Source: Notospermus geniculatus (Eukaryota > Nemertea > Pilidiophora > Heteronemertea > Lineidae). From it: a stretch of DNA of 64,000 nucleotides. Numbering within the stretch: the stretch's first letter is position 1; every line of letters begins with the position of its first letter. The stretch covers positions 10,595 through 74,594 of the forward strand of contig NMRB01000469.1 in NCBI GenBank assembly GCA_002633025.1, read 5' to 3'. The notes under the pieces are model-generated. The model saw only the letters and a program-made list of their open reading frames with translations, searched no databases and was not told the origin of the DNA. Shown here piece after piece: positions 1 to 11,400 of this stretch. A program made the position numbers and the translations under genes.

Positions 1-8
1 AACAATCA

Positions 9-144
9 GGGCCCAGTTTCACAAAGAATCTTAAGTCTAAAGTTTGACTTAAGTCATCATGTGACCAGGTTTCAGCAAATCAGATGACTTCATTTCAGAC
101 TTAAGTTTTTTCTTAGACTTAAGATTCTTTGTGCAACCGGGCCC
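9..144. mobile_element. Class II fold-back element (GGGCCCAGTTTCACAAAG ends)
   Basis: A palindromic MITE whose arms read GGGCCCAGTTTCACAAAG then AATCTTAAGTCT; the right arm is the reverse complement with small changes. No clear target duplication was seen. Confidence 0.7.
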
Positions 145-398
145 AGATTATTTCACATGGAAGCCATCCTCGTACCCAGGGTCTTCGCAACCGGTTCCCC
201 TTCTCGTGCTTGGTTTGGGGGGGGGGGTACGACCGTCAATGACCTGAGATTCTCAGGATGCCTGGAAGCATGCCACTTTCACATGACTTTTTAAACTTGA
301 ATCGACGGCTTGGGTAGCTCTCATGAACTTAAGAATTTAAAGAGTCCCTAGGCCATCTAAAACCAATGTTTTGTGGCTGCGTTCCAAAAGGGCTGTAC

Positions 399-703
399 TT
401 AAAGGTGCTCTAGTTCGAATTGTAAACATTACGGTGTGCCACCTATTGTCAACTTTTGGTACTAACAGATCAGATAAAATCGAATTAAATCTCGCCTTTC
501 ACAACTTTTTGTTTGTTTTTGAGCGTAAAATCATAAATATATTTCAGTTACAAGAATATTTATCAAGATGAAATTAAAAATAGATAACATTAATGTTTTG
601 GTATACACGGTGCTGCCACCTGTCCGAGGAAAAATAACTATTATAATCAACCACGTAAATAAACAAACCGTAATGTTTACAATTCGAACTAGAGCACCTT
701 TAA
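399..703. mobile_element. MITE with 35-bp inverted ends and TTAA flanks
   Basis: The ends TTAAAGGTGCTCTAGTTCG are exact inverted copies for about 35 bp, with TTAA at each border, as made by piggyBac-like or Kolobok-like transposases. The ~235-bp interior has no recognisable coding content. Confidence 0.7.
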
Positions 704-1407
704 TTCAACCAGGTCAACAAGAAAGGTTGTATCAGTACAATTGCAGGGCAATGCAGACAATAGTCCGGCCGCCAAGGTCCGAAAATGCGATATCTTGACT
801 AACAGGTGGATTTTTGCAGTTTTGACATCTTTGCAACATGCCGATTCGATTTCCGGCACCCTTGAGCATTTTTCAACGAACCCGTTTCCATGGCAACCGA
901 CAGGATTCCCGCTGAACTCAATGGTTGACACTTCCAAGAGAATATCAATATTAACTTCAAATAAAATAAATTTATTTCAGTAAATCCACACAGCAATATG
1001 ATACTCTATAGCATATTTCATAAAGATTATCAAGACCTTTTCGGAATGTCCATCCAGTCATATGCTGGTAACCATGGTAACTGATCTCGACCACAAAGCT
1101 GCAGGTGGCTCCATCTGATTCAAAGTATCGACCTTTTATTTTGGCATGGTCTTAAATATAGAGTTGTTCGTTGACGTCAAAACGGTCACGTGACAGCAAA
1201 GAAGCGGCCATGTTGGTCGTCAAATGGCCAGCGATGACGTCAAAACTGTTAGTCGTGACATTTTGACGTCACGATCTGTGTGTTGATGCTGTGTTCATGT
1301 TGTGATGTCGATTGACATTTTGACGGCCAATATGGCGGCATCGTGTCGTCATGGAAATGTGACATCATCACGTGAAGAACTTCTTAAAGTGAATCACTAG
1401 TGAACCA
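704..1407. other. Unassigned sequence with TGACGTCA-rich stretch
   Basis: No exon seen. From about 1160 to 1380 it is rich in GACGTCA and CACGTGA motifs and CATGTTGG/CCAATATGG words. Similar stretches recur at 9000-9140, 32950-33170 and 43030-43170, so it is probably a dispersed repeat. Confidence 0.4.
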
Positions 1408-1619
1408 GGGGCCGTATGCATAAAACATCTTGGGCCGTATGCATAAAGGTGGAATTGGTTTATTCCAGGTATAACTTAATGTTATAACGTTAAGTTATAC
1501 CTGGAATAAGGTTATTCCACCTTTATGCATACGGCAAGTGTAAAATTTCCTTTATCTTTTGTTTAGAACGATAGATTAAGGGAAATTTTACACTTAAGAT
1601 GTTTTGTGCATACGACCCC
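1408..1619. mobile_element. Class II fold-back element carrying a nested class II element
   Basis: Outer ends GGGGCCGTATGCATAAAACA and their inverted copy ending TGCATACGACCCC; the arms continue CATCTTAAGTGTAAAATTTC. A second palindrome (1432-1535, GGGCCGTATGCATAAAGGTGG) splits the outer left arm between CATCTT and AAGTG. Confidence 0.75.
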
Positions 1620-1887
1620 AGTGCCAGATACATAACTGAGCAGTCTGTAGTTTTGTGGTGATCAGATCCAAGGATGAACAAGTATGAATTTCACTGGACA
1701 TTCTGAATCCCATCTTACATACATTCTTTAAGCCCAGGTGGCCTAGATTTACTGATCATCACCAGCAAGGCCTCTAAAAGAAGTTTCCTATGAATTTCTG
1801 GTCTTTGTTGTTTAAACAACAGACCAGAAACTCACAGCAAACTTCTTTTTTCCTCAATTATCTTCTTCCAATTAAAGTGTTCTCCAT

Positions 1888-1985
1888 GGGGTCATATTCA
1901 TAAAGCGGTTCTACCGTTAGAACCGTCTTAGGCCGGTTCCAAGTGCAGTGGTTGACCACACTTGGAATGGGCCTAAGNAAGTTTT
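1888..1985. mobile_element. Truncated class II fold-back element
   Basis: Left arm GGGGTCATATTCATAAAGCG and centre match the complete copy at 41507-41639; most of the right arm is missing. It contains one N at 1978. Confidence 0.6.
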
Positions 1986-2223
1986 AACAACATGTAGAGC
2001 CAGCAAGATTGGACTGCAGGCTTGCCACCCCATTGCGACCACAGTGAGCACCAAATCTCTCATTGCACAGATTGTTACACTGACTGCGAAAATTGAGACA
2101 TCTTTCATCTACCATAAAACTTCCAACGCAGTCATTATGCTTTTCTTGTGAAGGTGATCTGCCTGTCCACAGGAGAGTTTTCTCATGGAAGTTGGCTCAC
2201 AATGGGAAATTCACAATTGTTTC

Positions 2224-2495
2224 CTAAGGCTTGGTTCACAAAGAGCTACATCTACAGAGACACGGCTTTTAAACAAAGGTTTCATGGTCATGAACCCTTT
2301 GTGAAGCCATTGTTCGCTGGCATATCAATGTACCGTGTAGCTCTATGTGAACTGAGCCTTAGGCTGCAATCACATAGAGCTACATGCTACACAGACATGC
2401 TGGTTAACAATGGCTTCATGGTCGTGAGCCCTTTGTGAAGCCATTGTTAACCGGCGTAGCCATGTAGCATGTAGCTCTATGTGATTGCAGCCTTA
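2224..2495. mobile_element. Two adjoining class I fold-back elements
   Basis: Two ~135-bp palindromes share one border (TTAGG near 2360). Ends read TAAGGCTTGGTTCACAAAG and TAAGGCTGCAATCACATAG; both centres hold AACAAwGGyTTCA and its complement. A related copy is at 13819-13962. Confidence 0.7.
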
Positions 2496-2783
2496 CAGCG
2501 TACGCCGAGACCAATGACACAAAGTGGGTCAGCCCATGAAGAACCAACTCGTTCAGACAACCTCCACCTTAGGCTAACAACCATTATACATCCAACACAG
2601 ATGATCCAATCATTAAATGGCAGTGATGAATTAGAAAGATTGCAGGCACATATTTCCCCCAAAATCGACAAGATCACACACTTGGAAAGGATGACAAATT
2701 GGTCAGACCATATCGAACCCATGACCTACAAGGTAACAGGTGTAGATGTTTGCACGTCACTCTCTGTGTCAAAAGTCAGTCCA

Positions 2784-2936
2784 ATATAGGAGCAGTCAGC
2801 CGCGCTTACCGCCAAAACACAGCAGAATGTTGCAGCGTACCAATACAAAAGAAAATTCTCTGGATTGGCGCTCAATCAAGCATGAATTGGGCCGTAGTGA
2901 CACCTATTTGTCAACTGACTGACAGCTCCTATTCTA
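2784..2936 (+). repeat. Dispersed repeat, AATAGGAGCAGTCAG family
   Basis: About 150 bp with ends AATAGGAGC..GTCAGT; related copies at 23930-24075 (+) and 59210-59335 (-), with a fragment at 48594-48648. All share ATTGGYGCTCAATCAAG and GTAGTGACACCTATTGG. Confidence 0.6.
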
Positions 2937-2959
2937 AGTTCTCTCTAGGACACACTGGT

Positions 2960-3404
2960 AGATTAATAGTGAGGTTTCGCAAATCTGACGAAACACGAAG
3001 TACGAAATACGAAATTCAACTTCATTTCCAGGACCTAATGTATTTCTGGAGATGGTTGGTACCACAAATGTCCCTGCTGCCAGTGCGTCTTTTAGCATAT
3101 CATGTAAGACCGAGAGACTTTTGGTGCATCTTGAATTTTTTAATTTCCACTTCGTAGCTATGAAGTGGAAACGAAAGGTAAATTTCAAAGTTTGATATAC
3201 ACCGTAACTCTATTGGTCTAACATCATACGCTTAAAGACGCTCTTGCAGCAGGCGATATATGTGGTAACGACCATCTCCTGAACATGGAGGTATAAAACT
3301 TTATACCTCCATGTCCTGAAATACACATTACGTCATGAAAATGAAGTCCAATTTCGAATTTCGTACTTCATGTTTCGTCAGATTTGCAAAACCCCATTAA
3401 TGAT
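2960..3404. mobile_element. Long degenerate inverted repeat element
   Basis: Arms of roughly 80 bp or more (from GCAAATCTGACGAAACACG on the left and its complement near 3350-3395) enclose a second imperfect inverted pair (TGGTAMCACA...GATGGT). A perfect short hairpin around AGGTATAAAACTTTATACCT sits in the right half. Confidence 0.6.
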
Positions 3405-3492
3405 GAAAGTAACAAAGTACCACTAGATCTCTGCATCTCACCTCCGAAAGATGCTCATCTTGGGTATAGGCCTAATACCAAAACATACTTCT

Positions 3493-3965
3493 GGGCCCGT
3501 ATGCATAAAGGTAGAATAAGCTTATTCCAGGTATAACTTAATGTTATAACGTTAGGTTATACCTGGAATAAGCTTGTTCCACCTTCATGCATACGGGCTA
3601 ATGTTAGGTTATACCTGGAATATGCTTGTTCCACCTTTATGCATACGGGCTAAAGTTAGGTTATACCTGGAATATGCTTGTTCCACCTTCATGCATACGG
3701 GCTAATGTTAGGTTATACCTGGAATATGCTTGTTCCACCTTTATGCATACGGGCTAACGTTAGGTTATACCTGGAATATGCTTGTTCCACCTTTATGCAT
3801 ACGGGCTAACGTTAGGTTATACCTGGAATAAGCTTGTTCCACCTTTATGCATACGGGCTAACGTTAGGTTATACCTGGAATAAGCCTGTTCCACCTTTAT
3901 GCATACGGGGTAACATTAGGTTATACCTGGAATAAAGCTTGTCCTACCTTTATGCATACGGGCCC
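3493..3965. repeat. Satellite made from one arm of a class II MITE
   Basis: Starts as a normal palindromic MITE (GGGCCCGTATGCATAAAGG, same family as 1432-1535). Its right arm then repeats about seven more times with a ~52-bp period (TTAGGTTATACCTGGAATA...TTATGCATACGGGCTAA) and ends with a normal GGGCCC terminus. Confidence 0.85.
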
Positions 3966-4247
3966 AGGAGAACAACCAAAAGAATATCTGGGACAAGCAC
4001 ATAACTATCACATTGTATAAGTCAACAAAATGTCTCTCGAATGTTGAATAAAACATGCTACTCTACAGCTTACTAGCATTAGAATATATCACTGCACATC
4101 AGACTTCATTCTGTGCTACAACGGTGCTACAGACTCTGGTGCTGCACGAAAAAAAAAATCTGACATCCACAACTTATTCTGCAAGAATGCTATCAACAAT
4201 TGACACCTTCCCCCGTTTACCTAATTTGTTTCATTGTTTAAAGCCCA

Positions 4248-4356
4248 GGGGCCTGTTTCATAAAGTGACTTTAAGCTAATGGTACCTTTAAACAAATGGA
4301 AAATGCACTGAAGTTAATGGTACCATAAGTTTAAACTTACATTATGAAACAGGCCC
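4248..4356. mobile_element. Class II fold-back element (GGGGCCTGTTTCATAAAG ends)
   Basis: A 109-bp palindrome. Left GGGGCCTGTTTCATAAAGTG and right ATTATGAAACAGGCCC; the arms continue TTTAAGCTAATGGTACC. Confidence 0.7.
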
Positions 4357-4390
4357 TAGAACTTCTGTATTCTGAGTTGCAAATGATAAA

Positions 4391-5215
4391 AGCAATTTCT
4401 ACAATCAGATAGGCAGACCCCTCCCTCTACAATCAGATAGGTAGATCTGCCTCGCTACAAGAAGATAGGCTGGCCCAAGTCTCTACAATCAGATAGGTAG
4501 GCCCATTTCTCTACAATCAGATAGGTAGGCCTGTTTCTCTGCAATCAGATAACTAGGCCCATTTCTCTGCAATCAGATAGACAGGCCTATCTCTCTGCAA
4601 TCAGATAGGCTGGCCTATTTCTCTNGGCCCACATTTCTCCAATCCGATAGGCAGGCCCATCTCTCTACAATCAGATAGGCTGGCCTATTTCTCTGCAATC
4701 AGATAGACTAGGCAGGCCCACCTCTCTACAATCAGATAGGTTGGCCTATTGCTCTGCCATCAGATAGACTAGGCAGGCCCACCTCTCTACAATCAGATAG
4801 GCTGGCCTATTTCTCTACAATCAGATAGGCAGACCCACCTCTCTACAATCAGATATGTAGGCCCACCTCTACAATCAGATAGGCAGGCCCACCTCTCTAC
4901 AATCAGATACTGTAAAGCAAGATAATTTTGCGGCTGGAAATTTTCGCGAATCAAGATTTATAGACATATTCGCTGCAGGATATTTTCACGAGTCTCTGCC
5001 ATTTTTTTCAGTTTTCTTTCACGGACCATGTTTATCACTTGCCTGTATTTATATTCGCGACAGGAAATTTTCGCGACTCATACACTCTCGCGAAATTCGC
5101 GAAAATTTCCTGCACACGAAATTTTCCTGCTTTACAGTATGTAGGTCCACCTATCTACAATCAGATAGGCAGGCCCACCTCTACACAACCAGATAGGTAG
5201 GCCCACCTCTACACA
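4391..5215. repeat. Satellite, ~28-30-bp unit CTACAATCAGATAGGCAGGC
   Basis: About 20 degenerate units of CTCTCTACAATCAGATAGG plus CAGGCCCAC, interrupted at 4910-5137 by a MITE. It lies 3' of the endophilin-B stop; no coding content. Confidence 0.85.
4910..5137. mobile_element. MITE with CTGTAAAGCARGAWAATTTC ends, TA duplication
   Basis: Inserted in a satellite unit, so the empty site (AGATATGTAGG, seen at about 4850) is known and TA is duplicated on each side (Tc1/mariner-like). The interior is rich in TTTCGCG. Second copy at 16625-16849. Confidence 0.8.
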
Positions 5216-5260
5216 ATCGGTCATTGGCCACTAAGTTAATGCACAGTGACAAAATCTAAG

Positions 5261-5266
5261 TTTATT
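5261..5266 (-). terminator. Candidate polyadenylation signal of endophilin-B
   Basis: AATAAA on the minus strand about 100 nt after the TGA. It is the first canonical hexamer after the stop. Cleavage here would give a very short 3' UTR, so a more distal site cannot be excluded. Confidence 0.4.
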
Positions 5267-5365
5267 TGGAATAGTTTAACTTGTCAAAAATAACTGACAC
5301 ATATGCAAATAAATGAATGCGTAAAATATTGATATCCCAATTTCCCAATAATAGCATAAATAGGA

Positions 5366-5467
5366 TCAAATTAGCTCCAGATACGTGACGGGGACCTTTC
5401 CTTGCTGACCGAACTTCTCCCCGATCATGTAGTCATTGTCATTCTTCATCACATAGACTTGAATTAT
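5366..5467 (-). CDS. SH3GLB: Endophilin-B last coding exon (second half of SH3)
   Basis: Residues 310-342 end KVPVTYLELI and then TGA. The position of the usual ligand-binding SH3 tryptophan (DxDW in vertebrates) reads DNDY here, from a clear TAC codon. A CAG|CTG-type fold-back element lies 43 nt upstream of the acceptor. Confidence 0.93.
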   Translation of the reverse strand: MIQVYVMKNDNDYMIGEKFGQQGKVPVTYLELI

Positions 5468-8400
5468 CTGCAAAAGAAAATAAACAAATGAATACACAAC
5501 GCACCCCGGTCAGTGTTTCCACCAGAGGGGGGTACAGGGGGTATGTCCCCTCCTTAAAAAGTCCAAATTTGTGTTTTTGACCAAGAATTAAAAAATTAAA
5601 AAATTCCTGGCAGAGACACTGCCGGTTAGTTATGACTGTGACCACAAAACCAGAGGCAGGGGTGGAGCTAGCTCAAAATATCTTTTTGCCAAAATTTTAG
5701 CCAAATGCAGGCCTTTCCTTTTGAGGTGTGGTAAAATGTGCATGTGCCTCGCAAACAATAGAAATTCTATTGTTTGCGAGGCACATGCACATTTTAGCGC
5801 GCCTCAAAAGGAAAGGCCTGCAAATGGGATGGGGTTAGCTACATAATAAGTTCTCCAGTCAAAATTTCTGTGGATATGAATTCAAGGTGCCATGTTTCAG
5901 GTTTATACAGTTGGTGAGTTAGCCAATTTTTTTACCACCCCCCCCCCCAAAAAAAAATTCAACAAATTGGAGGGCTAGTAGGTAGCAAATGGCGATTTGG
6001 CGAGTGGGTAGCGCGATCAGGAGCAGCGTGTCAGTTTCATTTCAATAGGTTTAATCACTGGTGACACCTATTGAGGAAGTGGGTTATGGCGTCCATTTGC
6101 CGAATAAACCATTTCAGTACAGAACATTGCGTCATCATGACGTCATCAAAATGACGCAAGAAGAAAGTAAGGATGTGTAAGAAAGTGGCGAATAAGAAGC
6201 AAGCCAAAAGCATTATGGCCTAATATGATAATGAGCACAAATCAATCAACACTTATGACGGCAGAACGAAAACGTGCCTCAAAAATAGAAATGATGGAAC
6301 ACATGTATCGCAGACAATTGTGTGGCGGTCCAGGAAAACCCGGCGGATGTCGCTGAATGATCAACAAGGGCTGTCAGATTGCCTATGCATTGATCTACCA
6401 CTGTTTACCTGTTACTTAGTACATTTCAGCTATTGAAATGTGCGGGTTTAGCAAGGCCATTAACACTTTCCTCAAATGCGACATCCGCCGGGTTTTCCTA
6501 GACCGCGTCACAATTTTGACCCGAACATCCACCATGTTTATGATCTGACCTGGACCTGGACATGGTGTATGTACAGTTCTTTTCCAGATTATGCCAAGCA
6601 CAGTTCTTGGACACCCTCCAATTTGTAATGAATCTTTGAAATTGACCGTGAATGTTCTGAATTTGAAAATGACTTTATCCCCATCAAATTGACCATGAAT
6701 TTTCTTAACATGGACCACAGGGTCTTGGACCTGCCCCCAAAAGTCCAGTCTTTAGTTATTAAATCTACATACTAAATAGAAGCCTGTAAATAAACTGAAA
6801 AGAAAAATCAACTTTCTGTGAAGAATAATGAAAAAAAAACAAACTGCCAATAATAATGATGACCACTAAAGCTAGTACACACAACACCAAATATCTAAAG
6901 GCCTGTTTCCACTACACGGATTCCGCTGCGGTTTGCGGCGCCGGAGCGGTTTTCACAGGATTTTGGATAATCCTTCGATGGTTTAACAATACATGGCGTG
7001 TTAATTATCCCAATGCCTGTGAAAACCACTCCGACGCCGCAAATCGCAGCGTAATCCGTTGCAGTGGAAACAGGCCCTAACTCTTTACTGCCCCCCCCCC
7101 CCATTCTCACATTGCATGATACCAGGAGAGAGTATTATGGCCCGTAGCTTGTGTGACACGACCACCACCACACCTCCCCCAGCCCTCTTTCAGTACATGA
7201 CACTGTTATAAATGGTAGCTTGTGTACAGGTGCCCCTCTCAGTAAGAAAATAGTACACATCATTTGTGTAAGTGCCTATACACCAAAACAGCAGTTGTAA
7301 GGTCACAGAGACCTCAGGGGCAGATACAGGATTTAGGAAAAGAGGCGCGCACCCGGTGCACCCCCCCTCTGGATCCGCGCCTGGACCTGGCTTTGCCACT
7401 GGGGTCTAGCTCCTCCATTATGATCATATCAAAAGTGTCAGTGTCAGGACTTTGATTCGAAGATATCAACAGCCTCCTCTGTGGTCAGCAATGCCAACCA
7501 TCACCAACAGGAGAAGCTGGACCCCAGCAATGCCAGACCTTGGTGACACTGACCTCACAACTGCAATTTTGGTGTACGTCTATGTACCGTACATGTACGT
7601 CTTAGACTCAACGACTTTTGCATTACTATTGGCAATTTTTTAGGCTCAAATATGTTAAAAAAGTAAAATGTTCCTCTTGAGAAATATTTTTCAAAAGTAG
7701 ACTGGTCCCCAACCGACATTGGCAGGAGAGCGCCACCTTGTGTCAACGATGGGAACCACTCTACACAAAATCTATAAAACTTATACCTCATCAGCTGTTA
7801 GAGAGAGCTCTGTATCATCTAAGGCGCTATAATCGTAGAGGACTTTAGCCCGCCGAGAGACTGTGGAAAGATCGTGACTAGATGACGATGGAAATTCTGG
7901 TGGATGGATTGAGAAATTATTTCCTAGACCCGATGCACCACGCGAATTCCCTACACCAACAGAATAACTGGAAAAACAGACAAAAAACCATCACAAAGAG
8001 AACGACTACTGGAGATATTGGGTGAGGAAAATGCCCTGATGGTTTGATAAAAGTGGCCTATCCACATGCAATATTATTGCACAATATGAGGATCAAAATG
8101 GGCAATATTATTGCCAATCTTTCTTCCATCCATTATGCCAGAAGCACATGACACTCATTTTGGGCCCCATATTGCGCAATAAATATTGTACGTGGATGGA
8201 CCGCTAAAGGCCCAGATACACCATCCAATATTATTGCACAATTTTGGGCCCAAAAGGGGAACATATGCCTCTGGCATGATGGACAGAAGATTGGCAATGG
8301 TGTTTCCCCTTTTTATTCTCATATTGCTGGAATAATATTGATCATGTATGGGCCGCTTTAAGCGGTCCATCCACATACAATATTATTGCACAATATGGGG

Positions 8401-11400
8401 CCCAAAATGTGTGTCATGTGCTTCTGGCATAATGGATGGAAGAAAGATTGGCAATAATATTGCCCATTTTGATCCTCATATTGTGCAATAATATTGCATG
8501 TGGATAGGCCGCTTAAGAAACAATACCTTCCACAATGGGAAACTTTCCTATCGTTAGAGGCCACCACGACGTCATCCATAACGACATGGAGGCCATGGCT
8601 TACGTCTGACGTCAAATTTTGTGACGCTCTAGGATCGCTAACAGGCGCCCTCTAACAGCAAGAAAGTCTCCCACTTTACAATAACGATTAACGAACACAA
8701 GAACATTTTCCCCACCCAACAGGATAGAAAAGATTAAGACCCTCAACCAAAGTGGAAAAGACACAACACAGACTCTATAGCTGTACTGTGAGCATTATTC
8801 ATGCAGTACTCATAGAACTAACACAGTGCTTGGTGCAAAGACAGAATTGAAATTGGTTTTTGCTATCGAAAGCAAGTGCTACTATATCATATGATCACAA
8901 GCCTGATTTATCTTGATCTTGATTATCTTCAACTCAAGCCACAGTGTCATTCCTGATAGACGAGGTAATGAACAGAAAAGTTAAGTCCTAGTATATAGAA
9001 GTTTCCCATGTGACGTTATAAAGGCCACGTTGGCCGTCAAATTGACCACGTGTTTCCTGAAGGAACGTCACGATGACATTATTTCGTGTGCTGTCTCGTC
9101 ACGTCAGGCGTAATGTCAATCCACGTGTAACACCCTATTGATGCCAGTTTGCGTCATTTTGTCGGCCAGCCACATGATTTGATGACGTCAGTGGGATTCC
9201 TCTATACACTGCTATACCGAAGATACTCTCCACCTAAATACACTCCTCTCGCAGTGTTTTGTTTCGCTCCGTACCTACGCTTCACAAACCACTGCTTTGA
9301 ATGGCCGGTATTCTGCCGATTTACCGCCAGATGGCACCACTACTGTTCAACCAATCAGCACCCGCCATCAGGCTGCAACTGAGTAAAATCCTAAAACACT
9401 TTCTCCAGCGCGGCAGCGGGAACAGTAGTGGTGCCATCTGGCGGTAAATCGGCAGAATACCGGCCATTCGTAGCAGTGGTTTGTGAAGCGTAGGTACGGA
9501 GCGAAACAAAACACTGCGAGAGGAGTGTACACCTAAACGAAAAGCTCTCCGCTACATCTCCAAGTTCTTCCTACAAATGATGTAACCATGATGCAAAGAT
9601 GGAGTTGAAGTGATCCCATTTCCAGTGGAAGAGAAGTCAGAATAGTACCCTTGAAGTTTAAGGCTAAAGCGGCCCCCACACGTTCAATATTATTGCACAA
9701 TATGATGATCAAAATGGGCAATATTATTGACAATCTTTCCTGGCCAGAAGCACATGCCCTATTTTGGGGCCATATTGTGCAATAATATTGATCGTGCATT
9801 GCCCACCTCAATATTATTGCACAATATGAGGATCAAAATGGGCAATATAACTGCCAATCTTTCTTTTACCCATCATGCCAGAAGCACAGTCATCCCCTAT
9901 TTTGGGCCCCATATTGTGCAATAATATTGACCGCGCACGGGCCCCTTAAGAACCCATTCACATGATTTTCAAGTGGTGCGAGGCCGCATCCTTTGTCCAT
10001 GACGTGGCAATGCCGCAAAAACAAATGCTTTCGAGCGTTTGCCGCTCAAAAATCACATGGACAGCCAGCCTAACACCTGTCCCAACTTTGAAGCCCACAG
10101 AACATAGGTCTTCCTGCTCGTACAAATCATTTTTATGCCAGCCACATAATTCCCAAACGCACAGTGTCCGGGTCAGCAATCCCAAGAAGAGAGTTCTTCT
10201 TGAAAGGCAAAATTTTCCAGAATCAAACATCGCTTGGGTATTTGGCAAGAAAATTCACTCGTCGAAATTTATTGACAAGACGAGTAGCCTTGGTGTGCAG
10301 AGGACTGGCCCTGTAGCACCAGAAATTGCTGCTAATAAAATTGCTTGTACGAGCCAGAGAACTTGCCATGGTACTTTGGGCTTAACTCATCAGCCCCCAG
10401 ATTTGAGCAGACAGTATCTTCTTTCAAATTTTCTGATAGCTGTGGCAATGAATTGAAAGAAATTTGAAGAACTATTCCTCTGATGTTTGGTACAAACAAT
10501 GTTTCTTCAAATATTCTCTTGTGCCTCTTGAGGTTTAAGCTGGTGACAGCAAGTATGCGACGCATCGTGCAGGCGTCCGCCAACAGATTCTTCAGTAGGT
10601 GTTTCGTTCCTTGTTACCACTTCCCTGATTGGTTGCTTTCCTGACGCGTTGCTTACGCGTCAGTCTGTCACCGCCTTAAAGTGGCCTATCCACGTGCAAT
10701 ATTATTGCACAATATGAGGATCAAAATGGGCAATATTATTGCCAATCTTTCTCCCATCAATTATGCCAGAAGCACATGACACCCATTTTGGGCCCCATAT
10801 TGTGCGATAATATTGTACCGTGGAAAACCGCTTTAGTGTTTGGTGTATTTTGAATAAAGCTACTGACACAAACTTTGTGCAATAGGTCACAAACCCAACT
10901 CCTCACTAACTACATACACGTCAGTTTCCCCTGGATGGTTTTGTTCTCGTACATGTACTTGGTTCTGTGCCCTTTAAGCGGCCCATACACGATCAATAAT
11001 ATTGCACAATATGGGGCCCAAAATAGGGGCATGTGCTTCTGGCATGATGGGTATAAGACTGGCAATAATATTGCCCACTTTGAGCCTCATATTGTGCAAT
11101 AATATTGCACATGTATGGGCGGCTTAAGAGATTTGTGCCCAACTTTGGGCAGTCCAAGTTTTGTTCTGTTCATGTCCAACACCAGGCTGTTCTGTTGTTA
11201 GAGCAACTTTTTCCGAGTTTTGTAAGTCCAATGCAAAATGGTGTGTTATTCATTTTGTACGCATTCTGAATTTCCAAATACCTTATACACTAATAAGTCG
11301 TGGATGTTCTTTTTTGTTTAAACCCTTCAAAAAATGCCTTTGAAAGAACTCACTAATAAGTCGTTCTAATTTTTGACCAAGTTGCTGGTTGGTTGCTTGC

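Noticed and set aside
4391-5215. CRISPR-like array
   Set aside because: Units are directly tandem and degenerate without unique spacers, and the genome is eukaryotic.
9962-10456. A 164-codon open frame
   Set aside because: No recognisable domain, no splice context and overlapping frames on the other strand of similar length; lies in a repeat-rich intron.
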